DNA of 64,000 bases from Streptomyces poonensis. Lineage in GTDB: Bacteria > Actinomycetota > Actinomycetes > Streptomycetales > Streptomycetaceae. Made by a program: the position numbers and the translations under genes. The DNA lies in the NCBI RefSeq assembly GCF_014650915.1, contig NZ_BMVW01000026.1:1-64000 (forward strand). Direction: 5' to 3'. The notes beneath the pieces were generated by a model. The model did not search any database and was not told the DNA's origin. It saw nothing but the letters and a program-made list of their open reading frames with translations. The number at the start of each line of letters is the position of its first letter. Positions within the stretch are counted from its first letter, which is position 1. This document shows, one piece after another, positions 18,592-27,346 of the stretch.

Positions 18592-19641
18592 GTGAACACC
18601 ATATTCACCACCCCGCCGCGGCCGTTCGACGTCACCGCGCTCTTCCCTCAACTGGCCCCGCTGGCGCGCACGGCGACCCGGCTGCACCCGCGGCCGGGCG
18701 TGCCGACCGTGCACGACAGCTCCGTCGGCGGGCCGCTGCTGTGGCCCGCCGACGATCCGTGGCCGTACTGCGACGAGCCGCACAACCGTGCCGCGGCGCT
18801 GGAGATCCAGTCACCGGACGACATACGGCTCCAGCGTCGCCGCCTCACTGCGTCGGCCGAGCGGCTGCACCGCGACCCCGATGCACCTCAGTGGACCCCC
18901 GAGGAACGGGAGGCCCTGGAGCGGGCCAGGGCGGGCCGCCCATGGTTCGACGGCCCGATCCCCCTTCTCCCCGTCGCCCAGCTCTACGCCCGCGACATCC
19001 CCTTCCCGTGCCCGCCCGACAAGGACCTCCTCCAGGTCCTGTGGTGCCCCTTCGACCACGCGGAGTACGCCCACCCCCGGACCGCGCTCTTCTGGCGCTC
19101 CTCCGCAGCCGTCACCGATGTCCTCGACGCACCGCCCGAGCCGCCCATCGTCCAGACCGACGACTACCTCCCGCAGCCGTGCCTGTTCTCACCGGAACAG
19201 GTCACCGAATTTCCACACCCCAGCGAGCTGGACGAGGAGCTCCGGGACCAGCTGGCCGACAAGAGCCGCTGGGAGACGATCGACCCCGCGCGCTACCAGG
19301 CGTACGCGTACGACCCGGGCGAGCTCTACCTGAACAACCTCTCCACCGCCCCCGGCTGGAAGACCGGCGGCTGGACCCGCTGGAGCCCCACCGACCCCGT
19401 CGACCGCCCCTGCCCCGAGTGCGGCGCCGAAGAGATGGTCCCGCTCCTGACCATCGCCTCCTCGGAATGGGACGGCGGCAGCGGAACCTGGATCGCCAAG
19501 GAGGAACCGGCGAACCCGGCCCCGCCTCCCCTGGGCGCCCGGCGCGGCAACTTCACCTTGATCGACATTGCGGGCGACTACAACCTGCAACTCCACGTGT
19601 GCCCGCCGTCCCCGGATCATCCGCACCTCGCACTGATTTAG
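18592..19641 (+). CDS. YwqG/DUF1963-like protein
   Basis: 349 aa from the GTG at 18592 (MNTIFTTPPRPFDVTALFPQ). Features: HDSSVGGPLLWPADDPWPYC near residues 40-60, LLPVAQLYARDIPFPCPPDK, LLQVLWCPFDHAEY, a CPECG knuckle near residue 280 and a C-terminal YNLQLHVCPP. The combination of GGPLLWP..DPWP, the PVAQL strand and DLLQVLWCPFDH is typical of DUF1963 (YwqG-like) proteins of Streptomyces, whose role is unknown. The gene lies alone between two 113-bp inverted repeats, which suggests it may have moved as a unit. Confidence 0.72.
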   Translation: MNTIFTTPPRPFDVTALFPQLAPLARTATRLHPRPGVPTVHDSSVGGPLLWPADDPWPYCDEPHNRAAALEIQSPDDIRLQRRRLTASAERLHRDPDAPQWTPEEREALERARAGRPWFDGPIPLLPVAQLYARDIPFPCPPDKDLLQVLWCPFDHAEYAHPRTALFWRSSAAVTDVLDAPPEPPIVQTDDYLPQPCLFSPEQVTEFPHPSELDEELRDQLADKSRWETIDPARYQAYAYDPGELYLNNLSTAPGWKTGGWTRWSPTDPVDRPCPECGAEEMVPLLTIASSEWDGGSGTWIAKEEPANPAPPPLGARRGNFTLIDIAGDYNLQLHVCPPSPDHPHLALI

Positions 19642-19767
19642 TGGAAGGCCGCTGCGGCCGGTCAGTGTTGCCGCGTGGGACGTCTCACCTCAGCGCGCTG
19701 GAGATTCTCATCAGGGGTCGCCCTTGAGTCTCACTTCATGTTCCGCCTCGGTCACCGTTGCAGGCGT

Positions 19768-19880
19768 GGAGGACGTAGGCCGCCGCGCCAGCCACCCTGG
19801 TGGCCGAGCCGATCGCTCGGGAGCGACCCAGACCGCAGTTCACGCAGGTGAAGCCGTCCCTCGAAAGGAGCTACACCCAC
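19768..19880 (-). repeat. 113-bp inverted repeat, right copy
   Basis: Inverted partner of 18199-18312, ending in CGAAAGGAGCTACACCCAC. Together the pair brackets the YwqG-like gene, giving a 1.68-kb unit. Confidence 0.7.
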
Positions 19881-19929
19881 TTCATCTTCACCGGCTGTCG
19901 CCGTTCTGGACAGCGGGCTCGCCGACGCG

Positions 19930-20145
19930 ATGCGCTTCGCCCTGGACGAAGACGTGCCCGTGCCTGCACTGATTGATCAGTTGCGCGCTCAGAAAGAGCG
20001 AGATGGAAGTGGCGGTCCTCTCTTGGGATTTGAGACGAGGCAGTTCCGAGCGTTGGCGGCATCCCGGCGGGGCAGAAGTGCCTGGCTCGACGCGGTGGTC
20101 GATGCATTGACACCTGCACGCCCGCAGTCGCTGGGCAGCGCGTAG
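19930..20145 (+). CDS. Short hypothetical frame, possible gene tail
   Basis: 71 codons starting MRFALDEDVPVPALIDQLRA and containing FETRQFRALAASRRGRSAWL. Composition is protein-like but no family is recognised, and it sits in a region of debris. It may be the end of a truncated gene. Confidence 0.3.
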   Translation: MRFALDEDVPVPALIDQLRAQKERDGSGGPLLGFETRQFRALAASRRGRSAWLDAVVDALTPARPQSLGSA

Positions 20146-20159
20146 CGCCATGGCTTGGT

Positions 20160-20640
20160 TCAGCAGAGAGTGCGGTCCAGGACGAACCGGCAGACTTCAC
20201 CTCCCGGCCCCTGCTCACGTTGATGGACGGCAGCGGACGCCGACTGCACGGCTCGGTGTCGACACTGCCTAGCAGGGCCTTTGAGAGCCGGCGCCCGGCG
20301 AGCGGGACGCGGGTGCGGTGCCCGAGGTCCTCGGCACCCATCACGGACAGATAGACCGCGGCGGTGTCCTCGCTCACCGGCCTGGGGGCGAGCGGGTGAG
20401 TGGCCACGACCAGGCTCAGCGCCTTCCACAGCGCGTACGCGTCCGAGTCCGTCTCGATCAGCATCTCCACCTCGGGGTCCAGCGCAGTCTCCTCCAACGG
20501 GTACGGGCTGGCAGTGCCAGCAGCCTCGCCAATCCTGGCTTCCTGCAGGCCCGTACGCCCCGAGACGCCGCCTTTGCTCCCGCCCGGCGGGCAGAAACCT
20601 GTGATCCGCTCCCGCCACGCGGTGTGAGGACCGCCGGATG
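20160..20640 (-). pseudogene. Unassigned coding-like remnant
   Basis: A minus-strand frame has protein-like sequence such as ALDPEVEMLIETDSDAYALW and KALSLVVATHPLAPRP. It has no clear start or stop of its own because it is fused by open frame to the malic enzyme region upstream. No family recognised. Confidence 0.3.
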
Positions 20641-20732
20641 CGATTGGCCCTTGCACGAGGCGGTGCTGTGCCCGGCCCCGTACCTGCCGTGCGGCTGGCG
20701 GGGGACCGGAGGTGGCCGGCCGTCGGTGGGTC

Positions 20733-22436
20733 AGTGGCCTTGACCGGCGGGTAGACCGGCTGCCACATGGCGGCGCGGACACGCTGCTCGGTGTCCTCGT
20801 CGACCGAGGTACGGGCGATGCCGTCGCTGGCGGCGGCCTGGGCCACGGCGACGGCCACGGCGACGGATGTCTCGTGGAGCTGGGTGATCGGGGGGGCAGG
20901 GCGCTCCGGCGGCTGTGGCGTCGGTCTGTCTTGCGACGGCGTGCGCTGCCGTGGTGAAGCGTGGCGTCGGTGACCCGGTCGGCTTTGGCGACGATGGCTC
21001 CCAGGCCGAGGCCGGGGAAGACCAGCGCGTTGTTGGCCTGCCCGAGCTGGTAGGTGACGCCTTCGTGCTCGACCGGGCCGAAGGGGCTGCCGGTGGCGAT
21101 CAGGGCCCGTCCCTGGGTCCAGGCGAGCAGGTCGGCGGGGACGGCCTCGGCCAGGCGGGTGGGGTTGGACATGGGCAGGATGATCGGCCGGTCGGTGTGG
21201 GAGGCCATCGCGCGGACGATGTCCTCGGTGAAGGCGCCGCCCTGGCCGGAGGTGCCGATGAGGATGGTGGGCCGCACCCGCGCGACGACTTCGTCGAGCA
21301 GGATGCCGCCGGCCTCGGCGTCATACCGCCAGTCGTCGACCTCTGCCGCGCGGCGGGCGTAGCGCAGTTGGAAGTCACGCATGTCGTGCTGGCCCTCGGT
21401 GAGCAGGCCGTGTCGGTCGACGGCCAAGATACGGCCAGTGGCCTGCTCTGGGCGCAGGCCCTGGGTGATGAGGGCTTCGCGGAGCTGGTCGGCGATGCCG
21501 ATGCCTGCGCTGCCGGCTCCGAAGATGACGATGCGATGCTCTGCCAGGGGGAGGTCGGTGGCGTGGACGCCCGCCAGGACGGCGGCCAGGTTGACGGCGC
21601 CGGTGCCCTGGATGTCGTCGTTGAAGGTGAACGCCTTGTGTCGATAGCGGTCCAGGATGCGGCGGGCGTTGGCCGGGCCGAAGTCCTCCCAGTGCAGCAG
21701 TGCGTTCGGGAAGAGGGTGGCGGCCGTGTCGACGTAGGCGTCGATGAAGAAGTCGTAGGTCTCCTGGTCGACGCGTTTGTGGTGGATGCCGAGATAGAGC
21801 GGGTTGTCCAGGAGCTCCGGCCGGTTGGTTCCCGCGTCGAGCATCACCGCGAGCGTGCGGTGCGGTGCGGGTCGACGCCGGCGGCGGCGGTGTAGACGGC
21901 GAGTTCGCCGACCGCGATGTCGATGCCGCCCACGCCCCAGTCGCCACTACCGAGAATGGCCTCGCCGTCGGTGGCCACGATCAGGTCGATGTCGTTAGGG
22001 CGAGTCCCGGAGCGCGCAGGGAGCGCTCTATGTCCTCGGGTGCGTGGGCGGAGAGGTAGATGCCGCGCGGGCGGCGGTACTCGAAGCTGTAGCGCTCGAT
22101 GGCGGTGCCGACGGTCGGGGTGTGGACGATCGGCAGCATTTCCGGCAGGTGGTCGCCGATCAGCCGGTAGAACAGCACCTCGTTGCGGTCGTGCAGCGCG
22201 GTCAGGTACACGTTTTTGGCGAGGTCTGTCGGCTGTGCGCTGTACTGCTGGTAGGCGCGTGCCGCCTGCTGGTCGAGCGTCAGCACTTGTGGCGGTATCA
22301 GGCCCACCAGGTCCGGTTCGCGCCGCTGTGTCTGTGTGAAGGCGGTGCCGCGGTTCGGGCGGGGGTTGGTCAGGACGGGGCAGCCTCGGGCGGTCGTCCT
22401 GAGCACTCGGCGCGAGGGGCGCAGTGGGTCGGGCAT
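20733..22436 (-). pseudogene. NAD-type malic enzyme, frameshifted
   Basis: Malic enzyme (malate to pyruvate plus CO2) in three or more frames. Frame one from the ATG at 22436: PNRGTAFTQTQRREPDLVGL and VGTAIERYSFEYRRPRGIYL (the malate-binding start). Near 21990 it shifts to NDIDLIVATDGEAILGSGDW and GVGGIDIAVGELAVYTAAAG. Near 21855 it shifts again to VMLDAGTNRPELLDNPLYLG, HWEDFGPANARRILDRY, FNDDIQGTGAVNLAAVLAG, and the Rossmann motif IVIFGAGSAGIGIADQL. Near 20930 a last shift leads to MWQPVYPPVKA, the family C-terminus. All catalytic blocks are present, so the gene would be normal (about 560 aa) without three single-base changes. Confidence 0.8.
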
Positions 22437-22686
22437 GAGATCGACTCCGCTGGGTCGTAGTGAAGGTGGGATACCGACAAGCGCCCGCCTCGGCGCGGTC
22501 ATGCGTCCCATGCTTGGCGGTGCGCATCAGGCGCGCAGGGCATGACTTCCGCGGTATTTCGTCGCAGGACGGGGTCAACGGTGGTCCGCGGGAGTGGGCT
22601 TGTGGCGGCTGCCGGGCAAGGCCCGGGTCGCCCGGCTGTAGCTGATTGCCAGGCGGCTCTTCGGTGTCGGGCGAGGATAGGGCCGG

Positions 22687-23976
22687 TCAGGGCCTGGTGT
22701 CGGCTGCTTCGAGGAGAGGAGCGGTTGCTGGCAGCGGGGAGTCGGCTGCTGCTGCCTTCGTGCGGCGCAGCGCTGAGATGCCGAAGGGGATCGAGAGCAG
22801 CGCGAGCACGGTGACGGCGCTGACGTACCCGATCGCGGTGTCACGCAGTCCTGCTGTGGGGATGACGAGACCGGCCGCGATGGCCGGGATGCTGTTGGCC
22901 AGGTAGCAGACGACGTAGACGGCCGAGAACAGCTGGGCGCGCTGCTCGTGGGCGGCGGTGTGGGCCAGCATCCGGAAGGCGCCGAAGAAGGCCGTGCCGA
23001 AGCCGAAGCCGGCGATGACGGTAGCGCCCAGCAGCAGGGCCGTGGACGGCAGAAGGAGTGCCGGGAGGGTCACGAGCGTGCCGACGACCAGAGCAGCGGA
23101 CCCGGACAGCATCATCGGCAGCGGGGCCATGCCGCGCAGCACGATGCAGGCCAGTGCGGCGGCGCCGGGCAGGAGGGCCACCACGAGACCGGCGACGAGG
23201 TGATTGCCGGTGTGCAGGATGTCGGCGGTCAGCGACGATCCCAGGGAGAAGTACAGTCCGCCGATCGCCCAGCTGGCGACGAAGGGCGGCACGGCGATCA
23301 GGAAGGCCTTGCGGTCGGGGTGGGGGACGGACACCCGTGGCTGCAGCGAGGCGAGTGTACCGGGCCGCAGGGGGGAGGTCTCGGGTATGAGCAGCGCGGC
23401 CGCAGCCAGCGCCAAGGAGGCTGCGGTGAGCAGGGCGAAGATGACGGTGTGCGGGGAGGGCGCGTACTGCGTGAGCACTCCGCCGGCCAGGGCGCCGAGG
23501 GCCATGCCGCCTGCGGCGCCGGCGCTGTTCAGCAGCGGGCCGAGCTTGGACCCGGGGTGCTGCAGGTCGATCATTCCGGCGCTGATGGCGCCGGTGGCCG
23601 CGCCGGTCGCCAGGCCCTGGATGATCCGGCCGGCTATCAGCTGGTCGACCCCGCCGGCGGTCAGCATGACCGCCATGGCGGCCGCTTCGCCGACGAGGGC
23701 GACGGTGAGGACCGGACGGCGGCCCAGGTGATCGGAGAGCCCGCCGACGACGAGCAGGGAAACGAGCAGCGCCAGGGCGTAGACGGCGAAGACCACGGTC
23801 AGGGCGGTGGCCGGCAGGCCCCAGCGGCGGGCGTATTCGGAGTAGAGCGGGGAGGGGGCGCTGCTCGCCGCCATGAACGTGAGCTGGGTGACGCCCAGCA
23901 GCCAGAAGGCGGTCGCCCGGGACAGGCGCAGGGCGCGGCCACCGGATAGCGGCTGCGGCCGAGGGGCGGTGGGCAT
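22687..23976 (-). CDS. MFS transporter
   Basis: 429 aa starting MPTAPRPQPLSGG. Twelve hydrophobic segments are visible, from FWLLGVTQLTFMAASSAP to LLSIPFGISAL. The loop between helices 2 and 3 carries GGLSDHLGRRPVL, the classic MFS motif A. It resembles drug/metabolite exporters of the DHA type; substrate unknown. It is divergent from an ArsR-type regulator gene 107 bp away, and three GTTC-N10-GAAC-like repeats lie between them, so ArsR control of this transporter is likely. Confidence 0.88.
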   Translation of the reverse strand: MPTAPRPQPLSGGRALRLSRATAFWLLGVTQLTFMAASSAPSPLYSEYARRWGLPATALTVVFAVYALALLVSLLVVGGLSDHLGRRPVLTVALVGEAAAMAVMLTAGGVDQLIAGRIIQGLATGAATGAISAGMIDLQHPGSKLGPLLNSAGAAGGMALGALAGGVLTQYAPSPHTVIFALLTAASLALAAAALLIPETSPLRPGTLASLQPRVSVPHPDRKAFLIAVPPFVASWAIGGLYFSLGSSLTADILHTGNHLVAGLVVALLPGAAALACIVLRGMAPLPMMLSGSAALVVGTLVTLPALLLPSTALLLGATVIAGFGFGTAFFGAFRMLAHTAAHEQRAQLFSAVYVVCYLANSIPAIAAGLVIPTAGLRDTAIGYVSAVTVLALLSIPFGISALRRTKAAAADSPLPATAPLLEAADTRP

Positions 23977-23992
23977 GAGGACTCCAAGGAGA

Positions 23993-24083
23993 GTTCCAAA
24001 AAACTCGAACTGTCGGAGCGTACGTCACCCCGGGCAATAGTTCCAAGATTCTCGAACTCTCATGGTTTCAGTATCCTCGAACC
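23993..24083. promoter_or_regulatory. Three operator-like repeats between MFS and arsR-type genes
   Basis: GTTCCAAAAAACTCGAAC (23993-24010), GTTCCAAGATTCTCGAAC (24040-24057) and GGTTTCAGTATCCTCGAACC (24064-24083) share a GTTC-N10-GAAC-like layout. The third ends at the base before the regulator's ATG, and the first lies 16 bp upstream of the transporter start. Spacing between first and second starts is 47 bp. A good candidate for ArsR-family binding controlling both genes. Confidence 0.65.
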
Positions 24084-24395
24084 ATGAGTGCGAAGACGCG
24101 CGAGTTCGCTCACCCCGAGACGGCCGAGTTGGAGATGACCAGTGTCCTCTTCGCCCTGAGCGACCCCGTCCGGCTCGAGCTGGTGCGCCGCCTCGCCGCC
24201 GACGGTTCGCTGGAGGTCGCCGAGTGCCAGCCCCGCTCGGGACCCATTCCCAAGTCGACGCTCTCGCACCACCTCAAGACCCTGCGCGAGGCGGGCGTCA
24301 TCCGCAACGTGCCCCAGGGCCGCCAGCGCTCACTCAGCCTGCGCCGCGAGGACCTCGACTCCCGCTTCCCCGGGCTGCTGGACGCCGTCCTCTGA
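24084..24395 (+). CDS. ArsR-family transcriptional regulator
   Basis: 103 aa starting MSAKTREFAHPETAELEM. Winged HTH: LFALSDPVRLELVRRLAADG (helices 2-3) and PKSTLSHHLKTLREAGVIRN (recognition helix and wing). The CVCxD metal site of classical arsenic sensors is absent; the single Cys lies in AECQPRSG, so it may sense a small molecule. Its ATG abuts an operator-like repeat, leaving no room for a conventional ribosome-binding site, so the transcript may be leaderless. Likely represses itself and the divergent MFS transporter. Confidence 0.85.
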   Translation: MSAKTREFAHPETAELEMTSVLFALSDPVRLELVRRLAADGSLEVAECQPRSGPIPKSTLSHHLKTLREAGVIRNVPQGRQRSLSLRREDLDSRFPGLLDAVL

Positions 24396-24456
24396 AGCGG
24401 ACCGCCATGCCGGCGGCCCGGCCGGTCCGGTACCGCACGGCAGCGGCGCCTCGAGG

Positions 24457-24909
24457 TCAGGCCCCACCAGGGGCGGACTGAATTTCGACGTCGTCGGCCG
24501 AGAGGACGCGCCCATCGTGGGCGCGCATCTCCAGCCGGGCCACCGGCTCGCCGTCCCGGATGTCGACCAGCTGGAGTCGCTCCTCCCTGTCGTCGAACAG
24601 ATGAGCCACCCCCCACTGGCGCAGCGCCACCAGGACGACCCGGAGGGACTTGCCCTTCTCCGTCAGGCGGTACTCGCGGTACGGGCTTCCGTCAGAGGCC
24701 GGCTCGGTCACCATGACCCCGGTCTCCACCAGCTTGGCCAGCCGGGCGCTGAGGATGTTGCGCGCACACCCCAGGCTGCGCTGGAAGTCGCTGAACCGGC
24801 TCACTCCGCTCAGGGCGTCCCGGACGATGAGCAGCGACCACCAGTCGCCGACCTCGCCGAGCGAACGGGCGACCGGGCAGGTCGCCTCACTGAGATCCGT
24901 CTTCCGCAT
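24457..24909 (-). CDS. HxlR-family transcriptional regulator
   Basis: 150 aa starting MRKTDLSEATCPVARSLGEV. Diagnostic HxlR features: a Cys near the N-terminus (CPVARSL), GDWWSLLIVRDALSGVSRFS, FQRSLGCARNILSARLAKLV (recognition helix) and REYRLTEKGKSL (wing). HxlR proteins often respond to electrophiles or oxidants through the N-terminal Cys. Its start is 203 bp from the divergent enoyl-CoA hydratase-like gene, and two GGTT-N9-AACC palindromes lie between. Likely regulates that gene. Not fused to or overlapping the upstream ArsR gene. Confidence 0.88.
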   Translation of the reverse strand: MRKTDLSEATCPVARSLGEVGDWWSLLIVRDALSGVSRFSDFQRSLGCARNILSARLAKLVETGVMVTEPASDGSPYREYRLTEKGKSLRVVLVALRQWGVAHLFDDREERLQLVDIRDGEPVARLEMRAHDGRVLSADDVEIQSAPGGA

Positions 24910-24937
24910 GGGTGCATCCCTCCCTCACCTGCGCGAG

Positions 24938-25052
24938 GGTTTCAACTTTAAACCATGCATGACGGTCATCGCCGGGCCGCCGCCATCCTCTCCGCTCGCG
25001 CCGAGTTGCGCCCCCTGCGCCCCCGTCCGCCGTGTGGTTGCGTTTTTAAACC
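24938..25052. promoter_or_regulatory. Two operator-like palindromes for the HxlR regulator
   Basis: GGTTTCAACTTTAAACC (24938-24954) and GGTTGCGTTTTTAAACC (25036-25052), both 17 bp with the pattern GGTT-N9-AACC. The first is just upstream of the HxlR start, the second upstream of the hydratase-like gene. They are AT-rich islands in very GC-rich DNA. Confidence 0.6.
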
Positions 25053-25111
25053 AGTCGTGCTCATGATGGCGTCGGCGGCGCCCACCAGAACCCGCCGGCG
25101 GAGGAACTGAA

Positions 25112-25969
25112 ATGCCAGACGATGTCCTGCCGCAGACGGAGAGCATCCGCCTGCGTGCCGACGGCGGCGGCGTCCTGTACGCGACGTTCGACGCCCCGCC
25201 CCTCAACCTGATCGGACCGGAACTCGTCCGCGACCTGGTCCACCTCATCGGCTACCTGAGCAGTCCCACCCCGTTCCAGGCGGTGGTGTTCGACAGCGCC
25301 GACCCGGACTTCTTCATCCCGCACGTGGACATGACGAAGGTCCCCGAGTACACCGCCGAGGCCGCCAAGGCCGGCGGCCCGGGTGACGCCTCACTCGGCA
25401 TGCTCTACCAGCGCCTGAGCAGGCTGCCGGTCGTCACCATCGGCAAGCTGCGCGGCCGGGCCCGCGGCGCGGGCAGTGAGTTCCTGCTCGCCTGCGACGT
25501 GCGCTTCGCCGCACGGGAGAACGCGGTCCTCGGCCAGCCCGAGGTGGGCTTCGGAGCCCCGCCCGGCGCCGGCGCCGTCGAGCGCCTGACCCGGCTGCTG
25601 GGCGCCGGCCGCGCCCTGGAAGTGCTCCTGGGCTGCGACGACTTCACCGCCGATGTCGCCGAGCGCTACGGCTGGATCAACCGTGCCGTGCCCGACGCCG
25701 AACTCGACGCCTTCGTCGAACGCTTCGCCCGCCGCGTGGCGAGTTTCCCCGCGGACGCCGTCGCGGTCACCAAAGCGGCCGTCACCCGCATCAGCGCACC
25801 CTCCGACGAGGAGATCCGTGCTGCGGCCGTCGTCTTCCAGCACCTGGTGCGTGAGGGCTCGGTCGCCCCCCGCACGGCCTGGCTGCTCCGGCAGGGCCTG
25901 CAGACCCGCGGCACGACCGAGCTGGAGCTGGGCGAAGTGATGGCCGCCATCACGCCCGACCAGCTCTGA
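25112..25969 (+). CDS. Enoyl-CoA hydratase/isomerase-family protein
   Basis: 285 aa; ATG preceded by GGAGGAAC at suitable spacing. Crotonase-fold segments: LYATFDAPPLNLIGPELVRD, VVFDSADPDFFIPHVDMTKV, GKLRGRARGAGSEFLLACDV (oxyanion-hole region, G-A-G-S) and LGQPEVGFGAPPGAGAVERL. The usual catalytic Glu position in GQPEVGFG is present. Substrate unknown. It is isolated from the dihydroxyphenylglycine cluster by 8 kb and is paired with a divergent HxlR regulator, so I do not regard it as DpgD. Confidence 0.82.
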   Translation: MPDDVLPQTESIRLRADGGGVLYATFDAPPLNLIGPELVRDLVHLIGYLSSPTPFQAVVFDSADPDFFIPHVDMTKVPEYTAEAAKAGGPGDASLGMLYQRLSRLPVVTIGKLRGRARGAGSEFLLACDVRFAARENAVLGQPEVGFGAPPGAGAVERLTRLLGAGRALEVLLGCDDFTADVAERYGWINRAVPDAELDAFVERFARRVASFPADAVAVTKAAVTRISAPSDEEIRAAAVVFQHLVREGSVAPRTAWLLRQGLQTRGTTELELGEVMAAITPDQL

Positions 25970-26136
25970 TCCGCGAGCCTTCGCTCCCCGCCCTGCGGAT
26001 ACATCACCGCGAGGAGTCAAGCCCTCGCATCTCTAGCTGCCGCGTTCCCTCAGCGATCCCTGAGCCACCGCAGCCGCCCCCTCGCAGCTTCGACACGACA
26101 GCGGCTGGACCGCCGGCCGCATGAAAGGTGATCACC

Positions 26137-27048
26137 ATGACCCAGCGCTTCGACGTGCGTGTCCCCCTGCCCGACGGCATCGAGCTGGCTGCCTGGCTGT
26201 TCCTGCCCGACGACGCCGAGCGGCCGTTGCCCGCCATCACCATGGCCCACGGCTTCGGCGGCACCCGCTACCACGGCATCGAGCACATCGCCCGCCGCTT
26301 CAGCGAGGTCGGCTACGCCGTCCTCCTGCACGACCACCGCAACTTCGGCGACAGCGATGGCACGCCCCGCCAGGACATCGACCCCTACCAGCAGATAGCC
26401 GACTGGCGCTGGGTGATCACCTACCTCGGCACCCGTGAGGAGGTCGACGACCAGCGCATCGGCATCTGGGGTTCCAGCTACGCGGGCGGCCACACTCTGA
26501 TCCTGGCCGCCACCGACCGCCGCATCAAGGCCGTGTGCGCCCAGGTTCCCACCGTCAGCGGGTACGAGACCGGCCTGCGCCGCGTCCCGCCGCACGAGGT
26601 CCGCGCCCTGGAGGAGCGGTTCAACCAGGACGAGCGCGACCAGCTGGCCGGCAAGCCACCCGTCTACGTGCCGTTCGTCGACACCGACCCCGACAACCAG
26701 GCCGCCTACCGGCAGCAGGGCGCGGTCGACTTCTACTTGAACTGGGCTCCCGAGGACAAGTGGACCAACGAGGTCACTCTCCAGTCCAACCGCCGTGCCC
26801 GCGCCTACGAGCCCGGCCTGTGGCTGCCGCGTATCGCACCCACCCCGCTGCTGATGCTCGTGGCCAAGGACGATGACGTCGCCCCGACCGACATCGCCCT
26901 CGACGGTTTCGCGTGCGCTCGTGAACCGAAGAAGCTCGTATTCATGGACGGCAACCACTTTTCGCCCTACGTGCAACAGTTTGAGCTGTCCTCTTCGGTC
27001 GCCATCGACTGGTTCGACACCCACCTGAAGACCGCACAGAAGCAGTAA
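26137..27048 (+). CDS. Alpha/beta hydrolase
   Basis: 303 aa from ATG at 26137 (AAGG upstream); an in-frame GTG lies 9 nt earlier. Motifs: MAHGFGGTRYHGIEHIARRF (oxyanion region), LLHDHRNFGDSDG, the nucleophile elbow GIWGSSYAGGHTL with predicted Ser114, LVAKDDDVAP (acid) and GNHFSPYV (His). The layout fits the X-Pro dipeptidyl-peptidase/DLH-like group of alpha/beta hydrolases. Cytosolic, no signal. A strong hairpin lies 70 bp downstream. Confidence 0.82.
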   Translation: MTQRFDVRVPLPDGIELAAWLFLPDDAERPLPAITMAHGFGGTRYHGIEHIARRFSEVGYAVLLHDHRNFGDSDGTPRQDIDPYQQIADWRWVITYLGTREEVDDQRIGIWGSSYAGGHTLILAATDRRIKAVCAQVPTVSGYETGLRRVPPHEVRALEERFNQDERDQLAGKPPVYVPFVDTDPDNQAAYRQQGAVDFYLNWAPEDKWTNEVTLQSNRRARAYEPGLWLPRIAPTPLLMLVAKDDDVAPTDIALDGFACAREPKKLVFMDGNHFSPYVQQFELSSSVAIDWFDTHLKTAQKQ

Positions 27049-27119
27049 GGACCGGCGCGACCAACAGTGAGAGGCAGCACGGCTGGCCGGACGCAAACAC
27101 GGTTCCCACACCGATAGTG

Positions 27120-27163
27120 CTCCTGGGCGGCTCGACCGGTGGACCGGTCGAGCCGCCCAGGAG
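27120..27163 (+). terminator. Strong hairpin, probable terminator
   Basis: A perfect inverted repeat of 21 bp per arm with a 2-bp centre (arm CTCCTGGGCGGCTCGACCGG plus T). It follows the hydrolase gene. There is no T-run, which is common for Streptomyces terminators; a protein-binding palindrome is the alternative. Confidence 0.7.
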
Positions 27164-27218
27164 TCGCGACCACTTGCTGCGTGTCGGCTGACGCTGTGTG
27201 CGGGCGTCGGCCAACCGG

Positions 27219-27332
27219 TTACAGCGGTGAGGGGAGGTGGCGCAGCTGGTCGACCAGGGCCGGCTCGGGAAGGGGGACAGTGCCGATCTCCGGGTGGTGT
27301 TCCCAGGTGATGTGCGGGCGGACCTGGTCCAT
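27219..27332 (-). pseudogene. 37-codon remnant
   Basis: A short frame from ATG to TAA reading HITWEHHPEIGTVPLPEPAL and VDQLRHLPSPL. It looks like the C-terminus of some protein; the upstream part is missing and tap sequence begins immediately beyond it on the other strand. Not identified. Confidence 0.25.
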
Positions 27333-27346
27333 GCACGAGGGGGTGC

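Noticed and set aside
25112..25969. Candidate DpgD
   Set aside because: It is a crotonase-family protein, but lies 8 kb from the dpg genes, is separated by unrelated loci, and is paired with its own HxlR regulator.
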